Below, piece after piece: positions 1-10,579 of a stretch of DNA of 64,000 bases (positions within the stretch are counted from its first letter, which is position 1; each line of letters opens with the position of its first letter). Origin of the DNA: Mercenaria mercenaria (Eukaryota > Mollusca > Bivalvia > Venerida > Veneridae); contig NC_069367.1 in assembly GCF_021730395.1 (NCBI RefSeq), forward strand, positions 12,522,501 to 12,586,500, in the 5' to 3' direction. Below the pieces are notes generated by a model, which was given only the letters and a program-made list of their open reading frames with translations, did not search any database and was not told where the DNA came from. Made by a program: the position numbers and the translations under genes.

Positions 1-62
1 AAAACCAGTGTTATGCAATACTAGATCAAAGTTCTTTACTTCTAGTTTAGTTTAGTAGATAC

Positions 63-193
63 CTTGCTGGCTGTTGAACTAAAGGCCTCTTTGTAAGTTT
101 CACCGGTTTTGGTATCCCCATTTCAGATGGTCCACTGTGAAGCTCATTCATCAAATCTCCAAGCAGTTCATCTCCTTTCAAACTTACATCTTT
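63..193 (-). CDS. POLA1: POLA1 exon, GDELLGDLMNEL segment (last exon in window)
   Basis: Acceptor TTTTACAG and donor GTATCT at 62-61. Reads KDVSLKGDELLGDLMNELHS, then GPSEMGIPKPVKLTKRPLVQQPA, parallel to vertebrate [20 protein letters not shown]. It ends two bases into a codon, so the next exon lies left of the window. Confidence 0.88.
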
Positions 194-3100
194 CTGTAAA
201 ACAATTTACATGGCAATTATAATTACCAATTCAGCTTAAGCCTTCAACCTGTGTAATCTTAACATCATTATACCAATGACAGGCATTGCAAAAATCCCAT
301 CTGACATGTCCGACAAAAATTGGCTAGGTCCAAAGTGGAGGGTCGGGGCATCAGACCATATTTCCAATACAGTATGGAGGGGGTCAGTTTTTTCTACCGC
401 TCAAGTGTTTTTCACAAAGCAGTTTTCTTACGCACCTGTTCATTTTCCATTACTTCCTGCAAAACATCAGAACAACAACATACAAAACATTGTAACAACA
501 ACATGAGCATTTAACTCTTTACGACATGTTTTTGATCAGACAAGTTGCAATGCTTTTACAAGCAGAGTACTAATATTTTGTTCAGGTTAAACATAATTTT
601 TTTCCTTGAAAATTAAAAAATCTGTATGATTTAAATCACCTCTGGTTTTCTTTTGCCTGTAGCTGCTTGTGCCATGAACATGGATTTAATGCTCTGTTTT
701 GGTTTTGCACCTGGTCTCATAATGTTGGGATTCTTTTTCTTCTTTTCTGCTTCCTTTTTCTCTGTATAAATAAAACTAGACTTATCACTAACTGTGATTA
801 ATACCCCATGCTGCTCTGATACTGGGAAAGTAGACTGTTGGACCTTCAAAAGCATCCTTGGACCAAGTGAAAAGGCTTTAGCTCTGTGCAATTTCTGGTC
901 TTTTTGAATTCTAAGTTCAGAATTGGAAAAAAAAAAACACCATTTTTTTGCTTTGGGACTGCCTCCTATTATCGGAGGCACAGATTTATAGGGGGAAAAA
1001 GCCCTGGTCTTTGAACTCTTAAAACTCAATATTTATAACAGCAAATGAGGAGAAAACAAAATTGCAAATTATATTGTGAAATGACTTATTTCACTAATTA
1101 AAATAAGACATGTAACTTTTAAGAAATCAACAATAATGCTTACTATCTGGTTTAGCAAACTGGTCATCATTCAGTTCTTCATCAAATATCTCCCTACCAT
1201 CTTCCACATAGCCACTTCCATCTACAAACAGAATTTCTTCATTAGCAAAATCTGCACAACACACTATTTATGTAATGGACTTGTTTTTGTTATGTTTTTA
1301 CTAGGTTTTGACACACACACACAGAGTTTTGATTAAATTGTACCTTTCAGACGGCACAAACACGTTTCAAATATAATAACTTTATAGTATATACTGACAC
1401 TTGATCAAATGTTTTTTCTTTTATACAATTCATCTTCATTTAAAAGTTCATACAAATTTTTCATAATCCAAAATATGCAACCAAATTTATTTTTACCAGT
1501 AAAAAAGTGAACAAGGCAGTGAGCTTTTTGGTCACTGAGAAAAGGTCCAGTACCGAATGAATTGGGAAAAATCGCTGCATTCTTTCTCAATTTGGAAACT
1601 GTATGTGTCATTCTGTTTTTCTAATCAACAGTAATAAAAGCACCAGATACTTATAAAATTGCAAGCAATCATTAGTATTTGCAAAGTAAGGATCTGTTTT
1701 GCCTACAAGTCAATAAATTTCCAAATAACTTATGAATTTGACTGTTTTCCTTTGTCTTTGGGGGATTTTTTTATGGAAATTGGGAAAAAAATCACTTTTT
1801 AAATTGGGAAAAGATCCTTTTACCAGTCAGGGTTCTAACCAGGATTTTGTGAAGGCATGTTGCAGAAGGATATTTTTTGACGAACAAAGGGGTGGGTGCG
1901 GGAGGGGTGACCCCTCCGGCTGGGGGGTATGGGGGTCACCCCAGAAAATTTTGTGTTACTACAACTCGTTTTGGTGCATTCTGGTGCATTTCAGAGTGAA
2001 AAACATAGTGGTATTTTCAGTGATTAATAAGCATTATTTACATGCACAACAAGAACAAATAAAGATATTGGGTCATAAAAAATCCTATGGAGTTTATTTG
2101 CTGAATGACAATTAAAAGTTTATCAATTTTAAGTTGCTAAAAATGTTCATTTACTATTTATTGTACATAAAACAACACAATTTCAGCACTGCACACAGAT
2201 CTATTTGTTTAAAGTTTATGTCTTCTATTTATATATCCTGTGGAGTTTATTTGCTGAAAACTTATCCATTTTTAAGTTTTTGAAAATGTCCATTGTTTGT
2301 TGTACATAAAACAACACAATCTGAGACTGTCATCCAGGGAAACGCTGGTTTCCATTTTGGATCAATGCCCGATTTCTTTTGGCGTGGCTGGGGGGGGGGG
2401 GGGGGGGGGGGGGGGGATTCTAAAATTGTGACCGGGGCCTCAGTGGCCGAGTGGTTAAGGTCGCTGACTTCAAATCACTTGCCCCTCATCAATGTGGGTT
2501 CGAGCCTCACTCTTCATGTGAGGAAGCCATCCAGCTGGCTTACGGAAGGTCGGTGGTTCTACCAAAGTGTCCGTTCGTGATGAAATAATGCACGGAGGTC
2601 ACAGTCACTTTCATGTACACATCACAAGATACCGCCTGTCAAAGGATTTTAAGGCGGAGCTACGATGAAATTTACATCACACGTTCCACATAGGCAGCTG
2701 TCATTGGTTTATCGGCTATCTTAACTGGCATCGCTTTACTTAAACTATCGGGTAAGCACGTGGAAGCTTTTCGAATACACTATCGGATTAAGCGGGGTGT
2801 TTACTGGGATGATTTTATGACAAGACGCTTCTTCAATTAAGGGATGACGGGGGAAATAAAGGATGTCGAATATACAACTCAAAGTCTGAAGGCATGTCGC
2901 ACGCGACAGGCGATAATAGCCTGGCGAGAACCCTGCCAGTACTTTACAAAGAAGGGAAAAAAATTGCTGCAAGGTCTATAACCTTACCATCATCCACAAT
3001 CCAGTCTTCTTCCTGACGCTTACGGACAATTTTCGAGTACTCGTCTTCATCCACCATCTCATAAACATCATCTTCCTCATCTTTCTGCAATACAATAACC

Positions 3101-4501
3101 AGCTGTCCAATAAACCAGCCAACAGATCAACAATCATGAAAACCAGGTACCAAATAGGTAGGGGTGGGCGATATACCGCGGTAGACCGGTTATTGCGATG
3201 TTTTTTCCGACGATACGATATTGCGATATGATTTTCGAATACCGGTTATTTTATAACATTAAGTAACACTAACGTAAACCAAGAAGATTCACAAAAAAAA
3301 TCCTTTTCTTGCCAGCACGATTCAACTTTGTTTTGATTTTTCTCCTTTCATTTCCGGTGCAGGTAGCAGACTGGTTTACAGCTATTTTACGGACCCAATT
3401 CCACATAATAAAACCAATAAGAAAATTTAGATAAATATAATTTCGTATTTGTCAGCGACACTTTAGTAATTTTTCTATCAACTAGAATTTATTATTCATA
3501 CAACAGTTATACCACTTTCCTCGTTTATAATCGGTGATTTGAGCAACCTGTGTTATATGACTGTATCGTAAACCGAATGTAGTGCCGCACAATAAACTAA
3601 ATAACATTTTGACGCAGTCTACTTTCGCTTTTGAATATCCGGTAATCGGAGTTTTTTGTTTACTGGTATTTTTATTTATTGCGAAGGTCGAGCAAACACT
3701 CGTGTTGTTGATACTAGTCATTTTACTCATTTTTAATTGAATAAATTTGAAAAAAAAAACAGTAGGATTCGTCATGTTTTTGTTCATAAAATAACTGGTA
3801 CAATATATCGTAGTATATTGCAATATCCACATACAATATTGCAATATATCGCAATACCAATTTTCGTGGCAATACCCACCCCTACAAATAGGGAAACTCA
3901 AGGCTAGAAACAGAAGTACTCTTTAGTCTTCACTTATTGTCCGCAAAACTGCTGGGATGTAGTAACGGGAAACTTTTTTAAAATTAGTTTTGTAGATACA
4001 ACTTCTCAAGGCAGCCTGTGCAAGCAAGTTAATGTTTCTGACTTGCACTGTTGGTAACTTTGTGTGAAAAAGTGTCACCATACACAGCTATTAATTCTGA
4101 CTTTTTCAATCCTTAGTCCATGAAGTCAGTATGGTAATAAAATAAACTGTGGATCAAACACTATGCAAACTGTACCATTTCTTCTGTATTTTATTATCAC
4201 ATGCAAAAATTATATTAAACGAAAATAAACTGAAATAATGCAGACCAAAATCAGATATAGCAATGTATCCACTTCACGATCCTAGATTTATCCTTCTTGA
4301 ATGGAAACAAGTTTTTTCTTTGTGATTACATCAATTAAATGCAGGAGAAAGTGACTAAAAACTGCAGTAACTACCGCACTATACCTACATCATACTTGTT
4401 CTTTCCACCTTTTGACTTTACTTCCTTCAATCTTGCAAGTGCTGCCAATTTCCCTCCCTTGTCTTTCTTCTCTCTCCTGGAGCGACCTTGTGCCAGTGAC
4501 A
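63..4501 (-). CDS. POLA1: DNA polymerase alpha catalytic subunit, N-terminal part (five exons; continues past left edge)
   Basis: Catalytic subunit of the polymerase alpha-primase complex, which extends RNA primers at replication origins and on the lagging strand in the nucleus. Five minus-strand exons with AG/GT borders and compatible phases lie at 4501-4389, 3084-2988, 1221-1144, 761-640 and 193-63. Read in order they follow the animal POLA1 N-terminus: a basic RREKKDKGGK block, an acidic segment ending in EEDWIVDD, then GSGYVEDGREIFDEEL, a lysine-rich stretch, SIKSMFM (the conserved catalytic-core binding peptide region) and GDELLGDLMNEL. About 180 residues are covered, all upstream of the exonuclease-like and polymerase domains, which must lie beyond position 1. 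The first exon with the start codon is not certain; a candidate is listed at 11148-11175. Introns are filled with repeats. Identity rests on recalled similarity to vertebrate POLA1, residue for residue over several blocks. Confidence 0.9.
298..455. repeat. Dispersed repeat, copy 1 (POLA1 intron)
   Basis: Resembles 4742-4905: both contain a TGTCCGACAAAA-type stretch, then a CAGACCATAT-like block, then AAGTGTTTTT..CAGTTTTCTTA, then CACCTGTTCATTTT. Both copies lie in or near the POLA1 gene. Family not recognised. Confidence 0.55.
640..761 (-). CDS. POLA1: POLA1 exon, lysine-rich and SIKSMFM segment
   Basis: Acceptor TTTATACAG and donor GTGATT. Reads KKKEAEKKKKNPNIMRPG and then AKPKQSIKSMFMAQAATGKRKPE, matching the vertebrate NNIKSMFIACAGKK region. 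The longer open frame running on to 1029 is intron read-through and is not coding. Confidence 0.88.
1144..1221 (-). CDS. POLA1: POLA1 exon, GYVEDGREIFDEEL segment
   Basis: Acceptor TTTGTAG and donor GTAAGC. Completes the split Asp codon and reads GSGYVEDGREIFDEELNDD, then QFAKPD. The GYVEDGREIFD run is the most conserved piece of this part of POLA1. Confidence 0.92.
1880..2078. repeat. GC-rich dispersed repeat segment
   Basis: A GC-rich island with opposing blocks GGGGTGACCCC and GGGGGTCACCCC sits in an AT-rich POLA1 intron. It looks like part of a dispersed repeat, but I cannot name the family. Confidence 0.3.
2079..2325. repeat. Two-copy tandem duplication, about 153 bp period
   Basis: ATCCTRTGGAGTTTATTTGCTGAA occurs near 2082 and 2235, and both copies run on to TTGTACATAAAACAACACAAT. 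The copies differ by many substitutions and small gaps, so this is an old duplication within the POLA1 intron. Confidence 0.75.
2390..2416 (+). repeat. Poly-G run of about 27 bases
   Basis: An unbroken G homopolymer lies immediately upstream of the SINE at 2435. The run can form G-quadruplexes and its length in the assembly may be unreliable. Relative to POLA1 transcription it is on the C-rich sense strand. Confidence 0.95.
2435..2640 (+). mobile_element. tRNA-Ser-like SINE in POLA1 intron
   Basis: The head has a class II tRNA layout: box A TGGCCGAGTGGTTAAGG, an anticodon-arm-like GACTTCAAATC and box B GGTTCGAGCC at 2498-2507. The body that follows (GAAGCCATCCAGCTGGCTTA, then GTGATGAAATAATGCACGGA) is a sequence I associate with widespread molluscan SINEs. 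The head cannot fold as a normal tRNA and the body continues past it, so this is a SINE and not a gene. A diverged relative lies at 50811-51010. Confidence 0.8.
2988..3084 (-). CDS. POLA1: POLA1 exon, acidic DDWIVDD segment
   Basis: Acceptor TATTGCAG and donor GTAAGG. Encodes KDEEDDVYEMVDEDEYSK followed by IVRKRQEEDWIVDD, the counterpart of vertebrate [20 protein letters not shown]. It starts in phase 0 and ends one base into the next codon. Confidence 0.92.
3159..3884. mobile_element. Non-autonomous hAT-type DNA element with perfect 8-bp TSD
   Basis: Left end TAGGGGTGGGCGATATACCG and right end, reversed, TAGGGGTGGGTATTGCCACG give a terminal inverted repeat whose first 10 bp are perfect. The element is flanked on both sides by CAAATAGG (3151-3158 and 3885-3892). 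Eight-base duplications and a GGGGTGGGC terminus are the hAT hallmark. The 726-bp interior has subterminal ATATCGCAATATTGC-like blocks and no transposase. It is inserted in the POLA1 intron between the exons at 4389 and 3084. Confidence 0.92.
4389..4501 (-). CDS. POLA1: POLA1 exon, basic N-terminal block
   Basis: Starts after a pyrimidine-rich tract ending TTTTCCAG and ends before the donor GTAGGT. It begins with two bases of a split codon and gives SLAQGRSRREKKDKGG and then KNKYD. This matches the ARREKK...KYKYE block near the start of vertebrate POLA1. It ends in phase 0. Confidence 0.85.
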
Positions 4502-4741
4502 CTGGAAAATAAGTGTTTCTTTTAAGCGTATTTTAGATATATGTTCAAAATTTTACATTAATCTTAAAGGTAATATAAATATATATACAATACTGAAATA
4601 CTCTGGAAATATTTATTTAAAGCCATAGATAAATTTTCAATGTAAATATTAAAAAATCATTAGTTTTAAACTGTCATCATGAATATAAAATGGAAGTGAA
4701 TAGTTAGCCTACAGACCATTTATTCATCTAAGAGCAGTCCC

Positions 4742-4905
4742 GTCGGACAGTCTGACTTGTCCGGCAAAATATAATGACTTAAGTCCGAAATCGAGGATCG
4801 TCCATCTGACCATATGTCTGATATGATAAGGAGTGGGTTGTTTTTTTGCTATGGCCAAAGTGTTTTTGCGACTCAGTTTTCTAATGCACATGTTCATTTT
4901 TCATA
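4742..4905. repeat. Dispersed repeat, copy 2
   Basis: Diverged copy of the repeat at 298-455, in the same orientation. It lies just upstream (gene sense) of the first recognised POLA1 exon. Confidence 0.55.
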
Positions 4906-4997
4906 ACATCCGGTCAGACGAGCTTCCAATCAGTCAGACAGGTTATCCTGGGTCGTCGGACCACTTGAAATGCTCGAATCTGAAACTGCGAGAGTGG

Positions 4998-5065
4998 ATG
5001 CAGTGGTCCAATGGTAACACTGTTTGACTAAGAAACCAGAGGTCCAAAGTTTAAGCCCCCACTCC
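4998..5065 (+). repeat. Possible tRNA-derived SINE fragment
   Basis: GTGGTCCAATGGTAACACTG resembles box A of a tRNA and AGGTCCAAAGTTTAAGCC resembles a weak box B about 50 bp later. No complete cloverleaf and no tail are seen. Confidence 0.3.
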
Positions 5066-5172
5066 TTCAAAAATTACCAACATTGGGATAACAGTCCTAT
5101 GTATAGATGCTTTACACAAGGCAAGTTCAAAATTAAAAGAACCAGGGAAGCTTCTGCAACGGGAGCGTCTAT

Positions 5173-6335
5173 GGCACGCCAACTGTCCAATAATTATGTG
5201 AACCCAGGTTCACGGTCTGAAAAACTAGGATTAACGATGGATACACTAGGTTTTACAAACGTAAAACCAGGTTTTTTGGATACCAACCTTTATTTTCGAG
5301 GAAAAACATAACGGGCCCAGGCTTACGTTTTATAAACTAGGTTTCCTGACAGAATTGTGAATTTTGGTCGTTATCCTAAGTTCACAAGTATGAACCTATA
5401 TTTACTGACGTAAACCTGGGTTCACGAGCGTAAACTATAGTTTACGCACCTTAACCTATGTTAACAACCGTGAACATGGGTTTACGACCTTGAACATGGG
5501 GTTTCGGCCGTAAACATAGGTTTAGCTCGTGAACATAGGGTGTGAACCTCGTGAACATAGGGTAACAACCGAAAATCAGTTTTGTTCGAGAAACCTTGTT
5601 TACGGAACATTATCCTAGGTTCATGTTTGTAAACTATGGTTCACGCCCGTAAACCAAAGTTCATGGTTGTAAACATAGGTTCACGGCAAGCCAATTATCC
5701 AATAATTACATTCTTGGTCGAAAAACTAGGATTATAGAATACTAACTTACATTTTCGAGCGAAAACATAGGATAACTGGCATAAACTTAAGTTTACGCTC
5801 TTGAAACTAAGTTTACATTCGATTGAGCAAGAACTAATGTTTAGAGGTGTGAACCTGGGTTCACGAGCGTGAACCATAGTTTACTAACTTGAACCTATGT
5901 TTATGACCGAAAATTATAGTTTTCTTCGACAAACCTCGGTTATTGAACATAAACCTAGGTTGATGCTTGTATACCAAAGTTCACGGTTGTAAACATAGGT
6001 TCACTGTCATAAACATAGGTTCACGTCCGTAAACTATGGTTCACAGTCGTAAAAATAGATTCAGGGCCGTAAGTAAACCCATGTTCAAGCCCGAGATTCG
6101 TAGGTTTTATAATCCTAATATAAACTAGGTTTCTCGGGTGAACTATGAATTCTGTTCGTTATCCTATGTTTACGGTCGTTATCCTATGTTTACGACCATG
6201 AACTTCGGTTTACGAGCATGAACTATGGTTTACGGTGTTATCCTGTTTTCGCTCGAAAATATTGGTTTGTTTTCGAAAAACCTAGTTTTACGTTCGAAAA
6301 ACCTTGTTTTACCTTCGTAAAAAAAAAAACCTGTT
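5173..6335. repeat. Palindromic minisatellite of about 19-20 bp units with a higher-order repeat
   Basis: More than 50 degenerate units built on GTAAACCTAGGTTTAC, itself a perfect palindrome, with spacers such as GACC, GGCC or GAGC. Variants replace TTTAC by TTCAC and AAACC by GAACA. A longer block (CCAA..TCCAATAATTA..GAAAAACTAGGATTA) recurs at 5177 and 5691, showing a second-level period near 514 bp. Open frames over it are by-products. It lies upstream, in gene sense, of the recognised POLA1 exons. Confidence 0.9.
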
Positions 6336-6697
6336 GAGAGTGAAAGGGAGGATACACTTTGGTACAGTGCTTTAGGGTATAGCGGATTTTAGGGTATCGA
6401 GGATAGATTGATAAATTTTATATTTAGACTTGAATTATTGTATAAATTTTCATATCATTCTTTTACTGGCATGCACACAGACATTCTGACATACATTTTA
6501 AATATTTGCTTGTTGTGTTATTTTTCATATCTCATCAAATGTAAAATAAAGCTATCCCCTATAGACTAAATTGGTGTATATGTAAAAAACGTCTGTGAAT
6601 GAAAAGTATTTGACAGAAATTTAAAAAGCTGAATGTTTTTGAAAAGAGAATACAATATAATTCTGATTTATATTAAAGAAATCTTGGAAAGTTTGTC

Positions 6698-7440
6698 ATA
6701 TCTTTCATAAAATTAGGCATCGTTTATAGCAAATTTCATTTAAGCAGCATATGTGTAATTTAATGCATATGGTTAAAAAACAAAGGTAGATCATGGAACA
6801 GAGCGCAACAGGAGACAAATTAAGAACACACAGAACAGTTCAATGGATAACACAAAACATCACAAAATCAACACACAATTTGCTGTAGGAATAAACAAAA
6901 TATTCAGCTATTTCAATTTCAAAAACAAATAGTTTATCAGCTAGGATATTTTTATGCTTCTTCAAAGCAAAATTAACAGCTTAGAAAAAAGATTACGTCC
7001 TTTGGCGTAACGTTCAAATGTAGCCTCCCTAGACGTTACACTATCTCCTACGTTTTCCAGGACTGTGGGAGGGAGTGGTGAACTCTGATCTACATTTGTT
7101 AGTTCGTCCGAAGTATTTGTTAGTTTGTTCTTTGGGATATTGTATCGTGGAACAAAGAACGGAATCAACGAAAACGTATGACTTAGATAGACGAATTTTA
7201 AAGACGCGCCACAAAATAACTATTTTTTGTATTTCCACGATGGTAATTATACGTGCTAAGCATTAAGAAAATGAGAAATAACAAGTATCTAGTTAGAAAT
7301 TGACAGTGACACATTTAAGGCAAAGTCAATCTTATTAATGTCTAGATATATTATTAGATTAATATTGTATGCACAGTACTTGATGTATTAAAGAGAGTTT
7401 AGACTTCACTTTGTTTCTACAGTGTAAGACAATTAGATGA
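6698..7440. repeat. Dispersed repeat A, copy 1
   Basis: Collinear with 29646-30540 at high similarity, from CTTTCATAAAATTAGG to the border ACAGTGTAAGACAATTAG. The similarity runs on into the adjoining LINE segment to about 7515. The reverse strand carries a short conserved open stretch (ERYAKGRNLFSKLLILL), also open in copy 2, of unknown meaning. Copy 1 lacks the SINE present in copy 2 and shows the empty target at 6775-6786. Confidence 0.85.
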
Positions 7441-7720
7441 GCTAGGCAGATTTCCGTTGTCAATAATTGCAAAAGAGCACTCGATTAAGTTTTGGACAAA
7501 ACTAATGAAAAATAGGGAATCTCCGCTTTACGATATTTTTAGAGACCAATGCAAAACTATTACAGGTAACTGCTGGGCTCGAAAAATCCATTCCATTATT
7601 GATCATCTCGGTTTTAGGTACGTTAGGGAAAATTATAATATTGAACATAGTTACTTTCAGACTTTTAAAGGTCCATTACTAAAACCCGAACGAGTATTAT
7701 ATGAAAACCAGAGTTTGTAG
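7422..7720 (+). mobile_element. LINE fragment, C-terminal region downstream of reverse transcriptase
   Basis: The open frame reads LGRFPLSIIAKEHSIKFWTK, then NCWARKIHSIIDHLGF, typical of the segment after the reverse transcriptase in metazoan non-LTR elements (ELGRYPL...KFW...WV..I...L...GF). It breaks off near FQTFK at about 7670. The expected continuation (RIRDQYIQDW) resumes near 10596. No reverse transcriptase core is present upstream. Confidence 0.75.
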
Positions 7721-8239
7721 CTGAGACTTCCTATTTACTGAAAATATGGCCCACTGCATCGGTTCTGACCAAATAGTCATGAATATGTTCAAGAATAACT
7801 AACAAATAAACAAAAAATGTTGCCTATGTCAAACCGAAAGTATGCTTTCCGACTGCTTACGAACCCGTCGAGCATCTTCGGACTTTTTCGGAAGAATCCT
7901 CCGAAACGAGGCTATTGGCCAGTTTTTCAACTATTAAGTAAAGACTTAAGCTCTGACTTAAGCCGTGTCGGATATATTTACAACGATTAAGTCAGCACGT
8001 GAATAACGGGGCTCGACAAAAGTTAAACCTTCGATTGGATTTTTCTACTTTGAGCGGTGTCAGCAATGGCTTATCTTTCTATTGTTATTTTAAACCTGGG
8101 GCATAGGTGGTTTAAGAAAAGAGGGAAGCGGAATATTTAGACATGGATTTAAATTTCCAGTATGAAGTTAAAGCGGAAATGTTGAGGAGGGAGGGAATGA
8201 TACGGGACTGAGCAAACCCTTTCGTTATGTACGATGATT

Positions 8240-8325
8240 TGGACTTTTGGATAGATTTTTTGTTTGTTTTGGGTTTAACGCCGTTTTTCAACAGTATTTC
8301 ACTCATGTAACGGCGGGCTTTGGAT
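8240..8325 (-). mobile_element. 3' end of a tRNA-Arg-like SINE (truncated)
   Basis: On the minus strand: ATGAGTGAAATACTGTTGAA, then AACGGCGTTAAACCC and an (AAAC)n tail. It is the same 3' end as the fuller copies at 17875-18172 and 36240-36500, but the tRNA head is absent. Confidence 0.75.
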
Positions 8326-8653
8326 AGATTTCGTCTCAGTAAAGCTAGTATTACAGATTACCGACGCTGGGGCGAGTGCAAAAGCTCATTTTTTATTCGA
8401 AAAGTCGAGCTAAAAATGTAACAGATTCAACTCTTCAGTTTTAACTTTACTAAATTCGCTACATTTGTACACGTTTCAAAATATACATGCAAGCATAAAT
8501 ATATACTAATCCCCAATGATAACGTGATTTCCGCCGAAACGCGAGGACGAGTTTATTTCGTGATAACTTATGAAATAATAATCATAATGGTTACCCATTA
8601 CTTGACAATTAAATATTAGTATTTCTTTCATTTGAAATATCCACTATGTACAT

Positions 8654-8732
8654 GGAAAAATAGCTCAGTTGGGTAAACTGCAGACAACAATTGGGTATAA
8701 ACAAATCGTTTTGTGGGTTCGAATCTTCATGG
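8654..8732 (+). repeat. tRNA-like head (pseudo-tRNA or SINE head)
   Basis: Box A TAGCTCAGTTGGGTAAA at 8661 and box B GGGTTCGAATC at 8715-8725 are well formed. The anticodon region and acceptor stem do not pair convincingly, so I do not call a functional tRNA. Confidence 0.45.
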
Positions 8733-9019
8733 TTGTTTTTTTTTTCAGATATTTTTTCTATTCGTTTTCATTTTTGTTTCATTATTTTTGTTTCTTTCTT
8801 TGATGGTTTGAATTTGTATATATGTCTTTATATAACAAAATAGTATGTTCATTATTTGCATGGCTTAAGTACATGTATTTAATCAATATCATCTTTGATA
8901 TATAATAAACTATTCTGATCTGCCAAATCGGCTTTAGGTATCTCTCTCAGTCTCTGTCGTATTGTCACAGAGCTCATGAAGGAAACTTAATTTTTATACA
9001 AAAGTGAAATAAAAATTAA

Positions 9020-9090
9020 TTCTCAATGCTGAGTTTCGAACCCACACGGCAAAAGATATGCTTTACCACTGAGCAAATTTGTAACCTGTA
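9020..9090 (-). repeat. tRNA-like head (pseudo-tRNA or SINE head), minus strand
   Basis: Reversed, it has TTGCTCAGTGGTAAAGCAT as box A and GTGGGTTCGAAACTC as box B. It faces the tRNA-like head at 8654. The acceptor stem is poor; probably a degenerate SINE. Confidence 0.45.
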
Positions 9091-10069
9091 CAAAATCTAG
9101 AAATATATAAGATTGTAACATGCTAGAAAAATGCTGAATTCCCTATGTTCCATTTTAATCTATTTATAGTCATGTTTGTAAATATCAAGTTATCGTTGGG
9201 GCATAGTAAGTGCATGTATTTAATTATAAGTACATGTAACGCACAAATAAGTAGGTGAACATATTTATATATGGATACGCACGTCTGTGTATATACGTCT
9301 TTCAATGACGTGTGGATTTTGAAATTCGTGCATTTGCAAGTGCAATTTGAGTACCTATACTATTAATTTAAATTTACAAATTCATTCCTAATTACAAGTG
9401 CATATTGCACGTGTTTTGTACATGAAAGGTGGAACATTTAAGAATAATGAAAACAATAAGACAATGAGCAAACATAGGAATGCTTGTAGTCTTACATTGA
9501 AATAAATTCACCTTTTCTCCCAGCAAATGTTTTTTTTTCATTCATTAGACGGGCGCTAGTGCTTCTGTGTCTTTTTATTTTTCTATGATTTCTATGAAAA
9601 ATTCTCTTTCGAAAGTAGTAAATCACCAAACTAACACGTTTTATATATGAAAAATACAGCGAAACGGTCCGATGACTGTATCTACATGTTTATAGTGTGT
9701 GACCAAGGCTTAGCTAATACATCGCAAATATACCCGCCGAGTATTAGTAAAAATCCGTTAGAAAACAAGGTTGAGCGATGGCTTAACTAATACTGGTTTG
9801 AGCCTTTCTTAGTGCTAGAGTTGAAAAACTGGCCATATAACTTATAAATAAATGCAAAATATATCATATGCCCAAACGATAACGTGATTTTTACAAACTT
9901 AGCACATGGAATTCAACAATTTTGTAACTCACAAAAACTTCATGAAAATCATTCTTATAATACAGGTAATATACAGCTATACTACAAGTTTTCATAAGGA
10001 CAATTCAGGCCCTTCCCGAATAAAAGTGTTTTTACAACTTCGTCTGTAAACTTTTTCAGTTAATCTCTT

Positions 10070-10335
10070 TTCAGTATAATTTTAAGAATATAAATGAGTA
10101 ACTGTCTTACACTGCAGAAACAAAGTATGATTGAAATTTACCTAAACACACTTATTTATGTACACATGGCTACATTAATTTAATAAGATTTTAGACATTA
10201 AACACATTGTCTTGGCCTAATATATGTCACTGTCAATTTTAAATTTAAATTTTGTACATCTCATATTTTTCGTGCAAGTCGTGCATAATTACCATCATGG
10301 AAATACAGTTATTTTGTTGCGCGTCTTAGATGGAT
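10070..10335. repeat. Dispersed repeat A, copy 3, inverted
   Basis: Its reverse complement matches 7200-7440 and 30290-30510: ATTTCCATGATGGTAATTAT, then AATTGACAGTGACA, then TGCAGTGTAAGACAGTTA. It ends at that border without LINE sequence. With copy 1 it forms an inverted pair about 2.6 kb apart. Confidence 0.75.
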
Positions 10336-10579
10336 ATTCGTTTGAAACAATTTTAAAATCACGTGATCCCGAAGAATTTCCGACCGATTACGGAAAAGCG
10401 ATAAACACGAAAGTAGGACAAAATGACCCCCCATGTCAGTCTAAGAAAATACAGAAACAATCATTTGTTTCTCTGTACATGTGTTGATTTCAAGGGAATA
10501 TTGCACGGCTATCGTAATGTTTAGTACTATATTTCAAAATGTGTAGTCTTTTTTTAAGATTTATGTCTATTCATTTGTC

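Larger units (their letters stand above)
7914..9836. mobile_element. Candidate 1.9-kb DNA element with inverted ends, inserted in the LINE
   Basis: TGGCCAGTTTTTCAACT at 7916-7932 has a perfect inverted match at 9819-9835, about 1.9 kb apart. Nothing inside resembles a transposase. The interior holds a SINE tail and two tRNA-like heads. No clear target duplication was found, so the true boundaries are uncertain; the pair sits inside the gap that splits the LINE. Confidence 0.45.

Noticed and set aside
631-1029. A 132-residue minus-strand frame as a stand-alone gene
   Set aside because: Only 640-761 is coding, as a POLA1 exon with clear splice borders; the rest is intron read-through.
2435-2520. 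Functional tRNA-Ser gene
   Set aside because: Arms are mispaired and the sequence continues directly into a repeat body.
4833-5311. Two adjacent plus-strand frames
   Set aside because: They fall on a dispersed repeat, a SINE-like fragment and the palindromic minisatellite.
10224-10487. 87-residue frame upstream of the LINE 3' part
   Set aside because: Its first half is inverted repeat A sequence; no domain seen.
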